The notes beneath the pieces were generated by a model that saw nothing but the letters and a program-made list of their open reading frames with translations, was not told the origin of the DNA and did not search any database. Both the position numbers and the translations under genes were made by a program. From positions 1,364,001 to 1,428,000 of the forward strand of contig BRXU01000001.1 in the NCBI GenBank assembly GCA_030267565.1: a stretch of 64,000 bases of DNA. The letters are read 5' to 3'. This stretch comes from Pleodorina starrii. Taxonomy: Eukaryota; Chlorophyta; Chlorophyceae; Chlamydomonadales; Volvocaceae. Positions 1-10,780 of the stretch are shown here, piece by piece (the stretch's first letter is position 1; every line of letters starts with the position of its first letter).

Positions 1-1
1 G

Positions 2-3000
2 GCTCACACAGCCGCGCCTGCTGAGGGCGCAACTCAGGCTGATGTACCGGCACCGGCAGCAGCGGTGGCAATGATCGACGCAGACATGGCGGCAAAGGCC
101 GGCGCCGCCACGGATGCGGAGGTAGGAGCGGATGCTGAGGGTGCGGCATCGGCGGGCGGTGTCATGGCAGCAGCAGCGACTGCCTGTGAGGATGCCGCGG
201 CAAGGGCCGCTGCTGACGGTTTCGCGGCCGCGCCAGCCGGCCCCGGCGCCTCGGCAGCTGCAGGTTGCCCACATGTGCCTTCGCACTCGCCGCCGTGCAG
301 CCGGCCTCTGGAGGCAGCACCTCCCGCACTAAGCCCGCATGGAACGGACGTATCGAGCGGTGAGGACGCACCCGCCGCAGCAACAGCAGCAGCAGCAGGG
401 CAGGGTGCAACAGCAGCAGCAGAGCAGGCGGCAGCAACCGCATTGCCCTGCGCTGCCGGCCCGTCGGTACCGGGCGCTGCGGAGGACGGCCTGTTATCGG
501 CGGGCTGCGGCATGGAGCCAATCGTGATGGAAGCGGCAGGTGATGGGCGGAACGGACGGCGGCCGGGCGGCGATGTCGCCAGCGGCGCGGGCCCTTCGGA
601 TGGGCGTGTGCTGCATAGGCCGTTAGGCTTTGGCAGTATTTTGGGGCGCGGTGTCCTCCTATCCTCACTGGCATCCCTTGCAAACGAAGCGCTCGCGCCA
701 GACGTGGTCGTGCAAACGGCGGGCGTCAAGCTTGAAACCCAGGTTGCTTTCTCGGCGGGATATGGCCACCAAGATGATTCCGAAGCGATGCGCATCGCTT
801 GGGCTTTACCGGAAACCCGTTGCGGCTTGGTAAGGTTGCTGTCGTACACAGTACGGGATCTACAGGAGCTCTGGATGTCAGCGGCGGGCTGCGACTTGCG
901 GCGGTCCGGTCGGGTCCTTGAGTTTCTGGCTAGCTGCGTGGACGCGCTCTTCGGCTTCCCCGCGGACTCACCAGACGTCCAGGCAGTGCTGGCAGCGGTG
1001 ACGCGGCTGCTGGTCCGGACGGACCTGATGCAGTGCCTCAGCCGCCTGTTCGCGGGGATGGCGAGCACCGCGGCGGCAGCTATATCTGCCGCCTTGAAGG
1101 CGCCGCCGGCTGCAGAGGATCTAGGAGCAGGGGGACAGCCCACCGAGGCGGAAGGGGGGGCGGGGGCGGGGGCAGCAGCCAATGCAGCAGGAGCCGCAGC
1201 AGGAGGCGCAGCGAGGGAGGAGCCTGGCGCACCTAGAGGCCCTACGTGGACAGACGTGCAGCAGCACTTGGTTCGGATGCTGATGAAGTGCGCCCTGTGC
1301 TGCGGTCGCCACGGCGAGCAGGCCACTGGGGAGTTGGCGGCGGCGCTGCAGTCCCTGGGCGGCACCATCCGGAGCAGCCGGGTGATGGAACACGCAGCGC
1401 GAGCGGTGTCACTCTCATTGGGCTCCCTGGAGCCTAGCGCGCGTGCCAACGCGGAGTCGGGGCAGGCGGTGCTGATGTTCGCCAGGCGGCTCGCGATGTT
1501 CATCCAGTGGAGGGCCTCGAGCACGCAGCGGCCGCTGGCGGTGTGGGCTGACGTGCTTCTTTCAGCGCCCTGTGTGCAGAAGTTCCTGCTGCTGCACGCG
1601 GTGTCGCAAATCGCGAACGTGGACAAGGGGCCCAGCTACGGCCTGCCAAGCCTGGCGAGGCTGCCGAGCGAAGTCATGGTGCCCCTGACGCTGGCTGCGG
1701 CGGCGTCCGACAACCGCATTCGCCTGGGCGCCGGGCCGCCGTCCTTCTTCGATGCGTCGGCGGACCTCACGGCCATGTCGTTCCACTGGTGGGCGCGCAA
1801 CCGGGCCCGGCCCTGCAAGGACCGGGCCCTGCGGCTCGTGTGCGAGCGGGCGGCGGCTGCGGCGAGCGCCTCTTCGGCGGCGGGGGCAGTCCGGCCCAGT
1901 GGCGCTGCCGGGAGCAGCCTCCGCTTCGACCCCGGGGCTTCCATGGACCTGGCCCTGGCGGCGCTGGACTGCGCTGTAGCGCTCGTCCAAGGCGGCTCGG
2001 CGGGTGACCTCCGCGGGCTGTGGGCGCCGGTCGTGCGCACCGCGAACGCCGCCGTGCACGTCCGGCCGCGGCTGGGCCTCCCGGATCTGGGTCCGTTGCA
2101 GCTGTTGGCCAAGCTGCCCCTGCCGTCGCTGGGCGAGGTAATGGCAGGTGAGGATATTGTGGCTTGGGACGGCCATGCCAGGGTCGTTGGAGGGACGACA
2201 CTTGGGCGTATTAGGAACGGATGCGGGGCTGGAAAGCTGTGTGTAGGGCCGTAGGGCCGCTGTGCCGGGTGCCAATGCACCGACATGCCGTCATTGGATG
2301 AAAGGGAATCTGTGTCAGTAACGTGGCATGGCAGTGCTGTTACGATCTCGCTCTGTTGTTCCGCGATGGTGCCCTTCGCAGCCGGTGACGGCGCTCCCCT
2401 GCCACCCGACCCCAGTCCGAACCTGGCCGCCGCCCTGGCCGCCGGCTACGTGCCCTGCCTGGAGCGGTGTATCCGTGCCGAGATGCGCCTTGCTGCCGGG
2501 GGCCCGTCGAGCGGCCAGTCGGTGCCGGTGCTGCGCTGCATTACGTCGCTGCTGCAGCGAGCCGGGGGCATTGCCAGCCTCATGGCGTACGACGATCTAA
2601 CAGCCGTGGCGGCGCTCATTGCCACATCAGCAAAGGCTTTCGAGGCGACATTTGTGAAGAAAGGGGACGCTGCTGTCTACGAGCTGTTGAACGATATCAC
2701 CAGCACGAGCTCGATAATCGCGGTGAGCACCTTGACGAACTCGAGCATATTCGTAGGGCCGCAGGACAGGCGCTGGTGGTGCCGCCATGACCCCAAGGAG
2801 GCGGGAGGTGTCGCAACTGGGCCAGCACCGGGCGATGGGTCAGCGCCGGGGACCAGCAGCGGAAGCGGACGCGGAGGCAACAGCGGCGGTGGTAACCGGA
2901 GCGACAGCGGTGACAACAGCAGCTCCGGGCCCTCGGCCCCGCTGCTGCCCGCTGCCCCGCTCCATCGGCTGTCGCTGCTGGCCACATTCGCCCTCATGCG

Positions 3001-3814
3001 CTGGCTGCCGGTGCTCCGGAGGATGCTGGAGGCTTTCACCCAGGGCGGGCCAAAACGCTGCAAGAGATCATTTGGCATGGGGTTCCCGTTTGCCGTGGCG
3101 GTCCTGGGCTGGGCGACACTCCCTATCCTCGCGTACCTCACCTGCCTTGAGGCGGAGGGCGGGTTGCAGCAGGCGGGGGGCTGTGCCGGTGGCTCCCGCT
3201 CGTCAGGCAGCCGTGACCGCGCGGCGACCGCCGCCAGCAGCAGCGGCAGCAGCAGTTGGGAGCAGCTGCTGTTGGGGTCGACGGACCTGCCGGGGCTCAT
3301 GCAACTGGCCGGCCAGGCGGTATGCCAGCAATATATTACTGGCAAGGTGGCGAACGGCGTAGTCTCACTCTTCTCCCGAGTACTTGCTTATTTCCTGGTG
3401 GCTTTCCCCCGCCAAGGGAGGACGCTGCTGCAGACGCAGATCAGCCCGGGAGTCACGCTCCTAGCCTGGGTACAGGATCGCCTGTGTGACAGCAGCGGGC
3501 CAAATTCCTTCACTCACTTTCTGGAGCTGGCGCCGGCGGTGGCGGATGGCAGGGACCCCGGCGAGGAGGATGTGGCTTGGCTGCGGGACATCGACGGAAT
3601 AGCAGTCGGCCTGTTGCGGCTTGCCGCCGTGCTGCCGCCGCCCTGCTTTGTGGAGATGGCGCTGCGGCTGCCGACGTGCGCTAAGCCGGGTTGCACCAAC
3701 CTGGAGGGCGACAGCGAGGCGGGGATGCGGGGGTCGGCGGCGTACTGCTCGCGGGACTGCCGGAAGGCGCACAAGCGGGCGGAGGGCGGCGGCGTTCGGG
3801 GCCGGGGGAGGTGA
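2..3814 (+). CDS. MYND-type zinc-finger protein, 5' partial
   Basis: The frame is open from the first bases, so the true start lies left of the window. Two exons are visible, up to 2147 and 2382-3814, joined by a GT..AG intron in phase 1 (GCA G|gtgagg ... ttcgcag|CC). About 1190 residues are visible. They are mostly Ala/Gly-rich, with helical Leu-rich stretches and low-complexity Ser/Gly linkers, and no other domain was recognised. The last ~45 residues carry a MYND-like cysteine pattern: C-x4-C (CAKPGC), then YCSRDCRKAH (C-x3-C-x3-H). Chlorophyte algae have large families of proteins ending in such a finger, often thought to mediate protein contacts. The finger here is short: the middle Cys pair and the last His/Cys of a canonical MYND domain are missing. 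Function is not known. An internal intron around 2750-2830 cannot be excluded. Confidence 0.75.
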
Positions 3815-3934
3815 GGGCCGGTTGGCTCGTGGTGACAGTGTTCCACTGTGACGATGTGGGTCTGTGTCAGCCGGGGGATCATCGTTTGACACCGTAAGGT
3901 GTGACGGCGTGCGGGGTCCCTGCAGCGGTTCTCT

Positions 3935-4103
3935 GCGCGGCGCCGCCGCCGCTGCCTACGCGCGGCGCCGCCGCCGCTGCCTACGCGCGGCGCCGCCGCC
4001 GCTGCCTACGCGCGGCGCCGCCGCCGCTGCCTACGCGCGGCGCCGCCGCCGCTGCCTACGTGCGGCGCCGCCGCCGCTGCCTACGCGCGGCGCCGCCGCC
4101 TAC
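3935..4103. repeat. 25-bp GC-rich tandem repeat
   Basis: Six full copies of a 25-bp unit (consensus starts GCGCGGCGCCGCC and ends GCTGCCTAC) begin at 3935, 3960, 3985, 4010, 4035 and 4060, with a partial seventh to about 4103. Copy 6 starts GTGCGG instead of GCGCGG. Because 25 is not a multiple of three, every frame cycles through Ala-, Arg- and Pro-rich peptides, so the long ORFs here are artefacts of the repeat. It begins 120 bp after the MYND gene stop codon. Confidence 0.95.
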
Positions 4104-6165
4104 CCGGCGGACAGCTTGCTTGGCGTGTGCTCGTGTTGTCGACTTCCAGCCTCTGTGCGGAAAGGCGTCGGCGGCGTGGCTGTCCGGGGGCATGCGATTC
4201 GGGCAAGCGCACCATCGAAAAACACGGGCGGCCACGAAGGTTGGGGGGCTGCTTCTAGTAACGCTGGGTTTGCTGGGGGCTGCAGTGTTGAGTGCGGATA
4301 GCTTTGAACGCGGTAGCGGATGCGCGGTACGGTAAATATGCATTGATATGCATCTCGTCGTTAGTAGGGTCAATAATTGCGCTGATGCAAGCCGCTGCGC
4401 GAGGACTGCAGGACAAATGCGTTTGGTTGGTTGGTTGACCGTTCCATCCCGAAGTCCGGCAAAACGGGGCCATTGCACCGTACACGCTTTTGTCGGAGGC
4501 AGCAGTTGGGTTGCTCCGAGGAGCCGGTCTGTGACTCGACTGCACGACGGCCTTCTCGCTAGACACACTTGCATGGAGCTGCGTGTTGTGTCGGGACAGC
4601 CAGCAGACACGCCCTGAGCAAACAACTGGAGAGCTGTGTCCTGCTTTTGTTTGGAAGCGACGCGGGGTATCTGGAACTGGGTTGATTCGTGTCATCGTGT
4701 GGTGCACGAGGTGCGCAAATTGCACGAGACCACGAAGTGAGACCTGGCACGTGCGCTGGTCAGGACGACCATACAGGTTGCATACGACGGAGGTAAGTGT
4801 GCGGTTGCAGCAGGGGCGTCACACGCAACCATAACACCGGGGCAGGGCAGCGCTGAGCTTAGGGGCGTCGAAAGACGCGGCGTGTGGCGGCAGGGGTGGG
4901 AGGTCCGGTTATGGACATTTGCGAATACCCGGGCGCAGGTTTGTTTGATAATTTACATGAAATTATTTCGTGTTTCATGGTTGATGTCGTGCGCAAATGG
5001 AGAGCGGGGCACGGGCGCATGGCCGCAGCTTCCTGGGTGTGGAGACTGAATGGCATGCAACTGAAGTACTAGCGAACTGAACTGAAGTACTTAGCGAACT
5101 GAAGTACTAGTCCAAATGTTCCGACGACATTTCAGAACATTCGGTCGGCCTTGTCTGCGCACCAGCAGAGTCCCGGCTATCCGGACCCAAGAAGGTGGGC
5201 TGCCGACGAACGCTGCGACTGCGTGGTGGTGGTTAGGCATCTGCCATTCGTTGTCATTGCGTCGGCAAAGCGTCTCTTGCCGGGTCACGGACAGGCCGCT
5301 CCACTGGACGCTTCATTATTGGGGAGGGGCCGCGACCGTGTAGGGGGTGACTGGAGCATGATCGCTGTACCGGCAAAGGTACCGTGTGCTGGGGATGTGG
5401 ATTGGGCGATTCACCGCCCTATGGCGCCTGTAGGCGGTAACGAATGTCGCCGCTGCGCCGTGGGGGAACCTCGCGGAGCTCGCCTTCTGGCCGAGATGCT
5501 GCTGCCGCCGGCCGCCACAGCTGTCGTGCCTGCGCCTGCAAGTGCATCTAGGGAAGGCAGCCGGGTCGTTGCATGCGCTGTGTCGTCACCAAGGTTTGAG
5601 GGGGCCGCGGTGTTGACGGTAACGGTCGACTACCGGCCGGCCAACGGCCTAGCCAGGAGCGGAGAGGCCCCCCCGTAGTTGGACACCCCTGACCCGTCCA
5701 CGGCCCGTCCCCGTCCGTCCACGGCCCCGTCGGTCTTCTGCATCACCCCGGGGACCTCCGCCAAGATCGCCGTCCTGCCCTGATCGCGTTAGGAGCGCCG
5801 CCTGCCAGCCGGCCGCAGCGCAGTCCGCAAGTACAGCCGGCCGCCGTCCCCTGACCTCCCCTGACACGCCAGCCGCTACCCCACCCGGTGCACCCGATCC
5901 GTAGCCAGGGCCCAGGGCCCAGGGGCGCACGACCTCACCCACGCACGCACGCACGCACCCACACGGCTGCCACCCTTCCTCTTGAGCGGCCCGCCACTTC
6001 ACCAGCCCGGCCTTTCCACCGCACGCCATCCGCCCCATCCGCAGCAAAAAAGCCCCCTGCGCGGCGCAGCACTCAGCCCGCAGCCCGCCCCCTCCGTCCC
6101 CCGCCCCCTCCGCAACCAAGCACCCGCCTCCCCCCCCCCGCTTCTTCAACCCCCTCGTCCTCGCC
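4104..6165. other. intergenic region without a recognised gene
   Basis: This lies between the stop codons of two convergent genes (MYND, + ; TTC4, -). Around 5045-5110 a short motif, GAACTGAAGTACT, recurs three times. A 175-codon + frame at 5151-5678 is open but matches nothing I recognise and has no obvious splice structure. From 5880 to 6160 the sequence is strongly C-rich and lies in the TTC4 3' flank. Confidence 0.6.
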
Positions 6166-9100
6166 TTATCGGCCGCTCTCCAGGAACCTCTCCCGGTAGG
6201 ACGTCCCCTTGGCCACCACGAAGAACAGCGGCAGGCCCGCCACCACGTGGTCCTCCGCCGTCAACACGCCGACCAGCGAGGAGCGCGGGTTGATGCGCCG
6301 CATGCGCGCCGCGCGGCTGCCGTAGCGCTGCGGCCCGCCGTCGGCGGTGTCGTCGAGGCCCTGCGGCCAGCGGCCCTGCATCGCCTGAACCAGCTGGTCC
6401 TGCGGCGCGGAGGAGGTTGTGAGCGTGCGAGAGCGGGGGCGGGAGAGGTGACATGCATGATACCGCAGCGGAGGAACGGAGGGTCGACGGCGGGTTGGCG
6501 AACGGATGCAGCAGTAATTGCGGCAATCCACCTTTGATCTTTCAAACATCTCTTGAGATTTTTTTTTATTTTAGATTTTTTCGGCAATCCGCCGCTTTCC
6601 GCGGCAATCCACCGTTGATCCACCCACCCTGTTGAGCGGCTTGCCCGCATGCGCCAGGTAGTAGAGCTCGATGCGGTCGCGGCGGTAGTCGCCGGCCTCG
6701 TCCCACTGCAGCGGCGGAGCGTCCGGCCCGAACATCTGCGGCACCCACCACCCACCACCCACCAGGGGGTCAACGCGTGGCGAGCCAGCCGGCCGGCAGG
6801 CGGGCGGGTTGGGGGGGGAGGGGCCAGCGTCAGCGGAGAACGCTGCTGCGGAATGAATAACGACGACCCTCCCCTAAATGCCCCTCCTCCAAACTCACGT
6901 CGCGCAATAGGCTGCCTGCACACACATCTGCTGGTGGTTTGTTTTTGCGCATACGCAATACGCGAGACAAGCCTTGGGAACGGGAATGAAATCTGCTGCG
7001 CCAGGGGGGCTCCAGTCCACCCGTTCCCAAGTTCTAACAGCGCGCTCCCAACGCCGCCGCCGCCACCGGGCCGAGCCGCGCACACGCGTGGGTGTTTGGG
7101 GGTTCCCGGGCCCGGCTCTTCCCCGCTGTGCCCCCGCTCTCCCCGCCTGCGCCTCCGCCTCCACTCCGCGGCGGCTCAGCAGCCCCTGCAGCCCCTGCAG
7201 GCCCCCCCCTGCTGCCGCCCCCCGCCCCCACCATGTCCAGGTGCTCGTTGAACGTGTCCTCCTCCCCAAACGCCTCCACCACGTCCTGTTGCCCGCTCTC
7301 CGGGTACATCAGCAGCACCGGCCACGTCAGAGAGCCGTCCGGGTTGAGCGCCGGCTTGGTGCGGGAGCCCAGGCTCACCTGCGACATCCACCAAGGGGAA
7401 GGGCCCGGGGAGTCGGGGGAGTCGGGGGTCGGGGGGTTGGGAGGTGTGCAATGGGTCGTCGGATATGGAATTCTGGGTGCAGCAACCAGGCCCCTACTTC
7501 AGTGGGTTACCATGAAGGGGTCGGGGCTCGGAGGCGGGAGGCGGGAAGAGCACAGAGACGAACCGCAGCGAAGTGGTAACCAAGGCTACGTGGCGCCAGC
7601 GCGAACCGGAGCGATGGCGCCACCCGCCTCCTCCTCCCGGACAGAGCCGCTGCTACCAGGTGGGACACCTGGTGGCCCGCCGGAGAAGGAAGCTCGCGCG
7701 CCGTCCGGATCCGCCCCCGCCCCCGCTTCCGCTCCAGCCCGAGGTGCTGTACCCGTACTGGACGAACCCCATGACAGCGAGCCGGGCCGGGCCGGGCAGT
7801 GAGCCAGGCAGCGGGGCCGTGCACCTCCGGGCGGCCCACGCGCCGTTGCCCCCTTCCCCTCACCGCCGTCCAGGCACCGGTACACCGCCTTCCCGTCATT
7901 GGTCCGCCTCCTCCCTGGAGCCGCTCCAAACCGAACAGCACCCACCGAAACCGAAACCGAAACCGGACCCACCTGCGGCCGCGTCAGCTTGTAGCCCCGC
8001 GCCATCAACACGTCCACCAGCGCACGAGCGGGCGCCGCCTCCGCCTCCGCCTGCGCCGCGATGCGCTCCTCCACCTGCCGCCGCTCCTGCACCTTGGCGG
8101 AGGCCTCCTGGGGAAACGGGGAGCGGGGAGGGGGGAGCAACGGCGGAGTACCGGAGCCGGCGCCGTGCGGGTGGGTAGGTGGTTGGGTTATGCCCGTTCA
8201 CCAGGGCTCCAGTACTAATAGCCAGTACTAATAGCCCTAAGCTAATCGAGGGGAAGAGGGGGAAGAGGGGCGACGCGGTTGGCGGGCCCCGGGTGCGCTG
8301 CCCGAGGGGCAAGAGGGGAGGCGGGCATCGGTGGGGCGGTGGGGCGGGCACGTCTAGTACGCCGGCCTAGTCAGCTGGCCACCCTTTTCCTGATCACGAA
8401 CCAGACACCAACAACCGACCACAAGTAGGCCGCCCCTCCCCCCCAGGCACCTGGTCCAGTCAGCCGGCCCCCTCCTTTCCTCCTATTACTCCCCTTCCCC
8501 ACAAGCACACACACACACACGTACACGCACCTTGACCAGCGGGTCGAACTCCTTGGACTGCGGGTCCGCCGCCCGGCCCTCCGCGCAGAGCTGCAGGCAC
8601 TGGTCCCACAGACCCAGCTTCAAGGCTGCTCGGGCCCCCCGGAAGATGGCCTGCGGTGGCGCGGAAGAGTGTGTGGTCGATGCGCCACATGCCACGACAT
8701 GGGGTGTATCGAGCAGGCTACGGCCGCTCCTTGGGCAGTGCCTGGGATGTGCGTCTTAGGGGGGCGGGCTACGGGGGGGGGGGCGCCCTCAAGGGCACGG
8801 GCCCGACTCAGTTCGCGGTATGGTGCGCGAGAAAGTCATCCCAACGGATGATGCGCCCTGCGCCCCGTCGCGCACTGACTGAGCAGAGCTGACTGAGCTG
8901 AGACGACTGACCGACCTTTACGTTCCCCGGATCCAGCTTCTTGGCGGCCAGGCTGTCTTCAAGGGCCTTGCGCAAATTCCCTGCAACCCGGCGGCAACAA
9001 CGTAGGCGAAAAAGAGCTCGGTATGCATGGGTGCAGGTCTGCACAGCTTGGCCTTGTATTTACGCGGGAAGGTGACCCCTCCGTGGGCAGCAAGGAAGGT

Positions 9101-9888
9101 GCCGCAGCGATGGGACGGAGGCGACCCCCCCGTGGGCGGCCCCACAGCGACCCATGGGCCACCACATTGTGCGGCAAGAGCCCAGCTCCGCTGTGATCAG
9201 CACCACCACGAGGCGGACGGATGCCACGAGCCGACGGGTGTGGTGCCCAGAGCATCGCACCTAGGAGCAAGTGGACGTGGGCTCGGTTTGCGTGAAGGAC
9301 GGCGTTGAGCCGGGGATTGTCGACGTGTAACCCCAGGCCATTGCCGTAACATTCAACGGCGTCACGCAGGAGCGTCCGACGGGCGGCTGCGTCGGCCTTG
9401 TCGGACTGCGCCATGCGGAGCTTGTTGTTGCCCTGAGTCTGTTTGGCGCGGAGGATGGCGGCGGTTGGGGCGGAGAGGCGTGGGTGGGCGGGAGGGGGGG
9501 GGGGTCGAGGGCGGGGTCGGCAGTGTTCAAGGGTGCACGAAGCATCGCGATACGTCTGAGAGAAGCGTTCCACGTCGATGGTGATACTCCTAGACAACGC
9601 CGCGTTAAAAATTTGTGTCGGCGCGTCGGGATGGCGTCCGCGCTGCGCAGGGACCGACGGGACGGTGACGGAGTTACAGCATAAACCAGGGCATGCTACC
9701 TTGTAGTTTTCTGCGCGCTCCTCTGGCGGCAAGTCCTCTTCAAGAGCTTTCAGAGCAGCGAAAGTAGGGTCTTGGTCGGCGTCCTCCGGCAAGGCATCCC
9801 AAAACAGAGGATGCAAGCCTTTATTATCGTCAACCAATTTGGGCTGTTGGCGTTTATCTTCTTCGTTGTCGCTGTCACTGGCCGACAT
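6166..9888 (-). CDS. TTC4: TTC4/CNS1-type TPR co-chaperone
   Basis: Homologue of TTC4 (yeast Cns1), a cytosolic/nuclear TPR adaptor that binds the C-termini of Hsp70 and Hsp90. Eight exons on the minus strand: 9888-9700, 9438-9261, 8980-8916, 8650-8531, 8107-7973, 7378-7232, 6735-6628 and 6399-6166. All phases close and give 391 residues (human TTC4 has 387). The N-terminus is acidic (MSASDSDNEED). Residues ~60-185 are three TPR-type helix pairs, with landmarks LRKALEDSLAAKKLDPGN and AALKLGLWDQCLQLC. A charged helix follows (KVQERRQVEERIAAQ). The last ~160 residues are the TTC4/Cns1 'wheel' domain, recognisable from TWPVLLMYPESGQQD, FGPDAPPLQWD and the end YRERFLE. The start at 9888 was preferred over an upstream in-frame Met because acidic residues directly follow Met in the family. 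An imperfect direct repeat (GCGGCAATCCACC) lies in intron 7 near 6520 and 6600. Confidence 0.93.
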
Positions 9889-10780
9889 ATTAGCGGCTAC
9901 GCCCGAACGGTGATGAGAACAGCCTAAAGTGATTAGGGTAGGACGTAGAAAGCTTATCCAAATTCGACTCAAAGCAAGAAAACGACCTCAGTAACATTTC
10001 GACGTAAGCTTCCAGAGCAACGTGCGATGCTGTACAGCTCAGCACCCGCAGCACGACTGCATAAGGTTGCACGCAGGGCTGGTTGCACGACGACTTCACG
10101 CCTACGTCCACCTTGCCCGAGTTGCATTGATGTCCGGCTGCAGGCTTGGCCTAAGGAATCTTGCCACGGAAGCGCTCATGCCTTTGGGAAAAGCAGGGCT
10201 GGGGGAAAGCGGAAGAGTTGGACCCACTAGGACTTTCCTCCGGTTGCTTTCCTTACTGGCATTGCTCCTTCACTATTCTTCCTGGCTTTGTTCTACTGAG
10301 CTGAGCTGCAACGGTTCGGACGTTCTGCTGGTTCCCGTCACTGACGGCCGATGATGTCGGGGAAGCGAACAGCACAGTCCAGCATTCGCCATAATGTACA
10401 AGACGTAAAGCAAACGCCTTAGGCTAATGCATTACATTATTTTTGCTTCATGGCGTGAGCAAGTCCGTGCGAGCAAGCCGTGCTCGCTCTGCGCGTCGCC
10501 AAGCGTCTCAAATGCCATGCCACTCTAATCCTCACTTTCCAGCGGGTATCTATTCAGCGGCTCGGCACAAAAGCAAACCTCCACACAATCCCGATGCCCC
10601 TCTGGAAAGGCACCAGTGCCCTCCCCCGTACAACGCGCGCCTAAACCCATTACGTCCCGTCATCAGGCGCGGGCCAGAAAGCGTGCGCCAAAGCGCCCCA
10701 CCATGATAAGATGGCTCGACCTTTGCCGGCCTCGAGCCTACTGTCATACGTACTAGTGCGCGTAATACAACTATTACCGT
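9889..10780. other. TTC4 upstream region, no recognised gene
   Basis: Sequence between the TTC4 start codon and the outer end of the large inverted repeat. Frames of about 100 codons on the + strand (10022-10354) are not recognisable. It must hold the TTC4 promoter, but I see no clear TATA box or other named element. Confidence 0.5.

Noticed and set aside
34..2275. Long minus-strand ORFs opposite the MYND gene
   Set aside because: Shadow frames of a GC-rich coding strand; Arg/Pro/Ala-rich with no splice structure or domain.
5880..6160. Possible TTC4 extension beyond the stop codon
   Set aside because: The family's conserved C-terminal motif ends just before the stop at 6166, and the sequence beyond is simple C-rich DNA.
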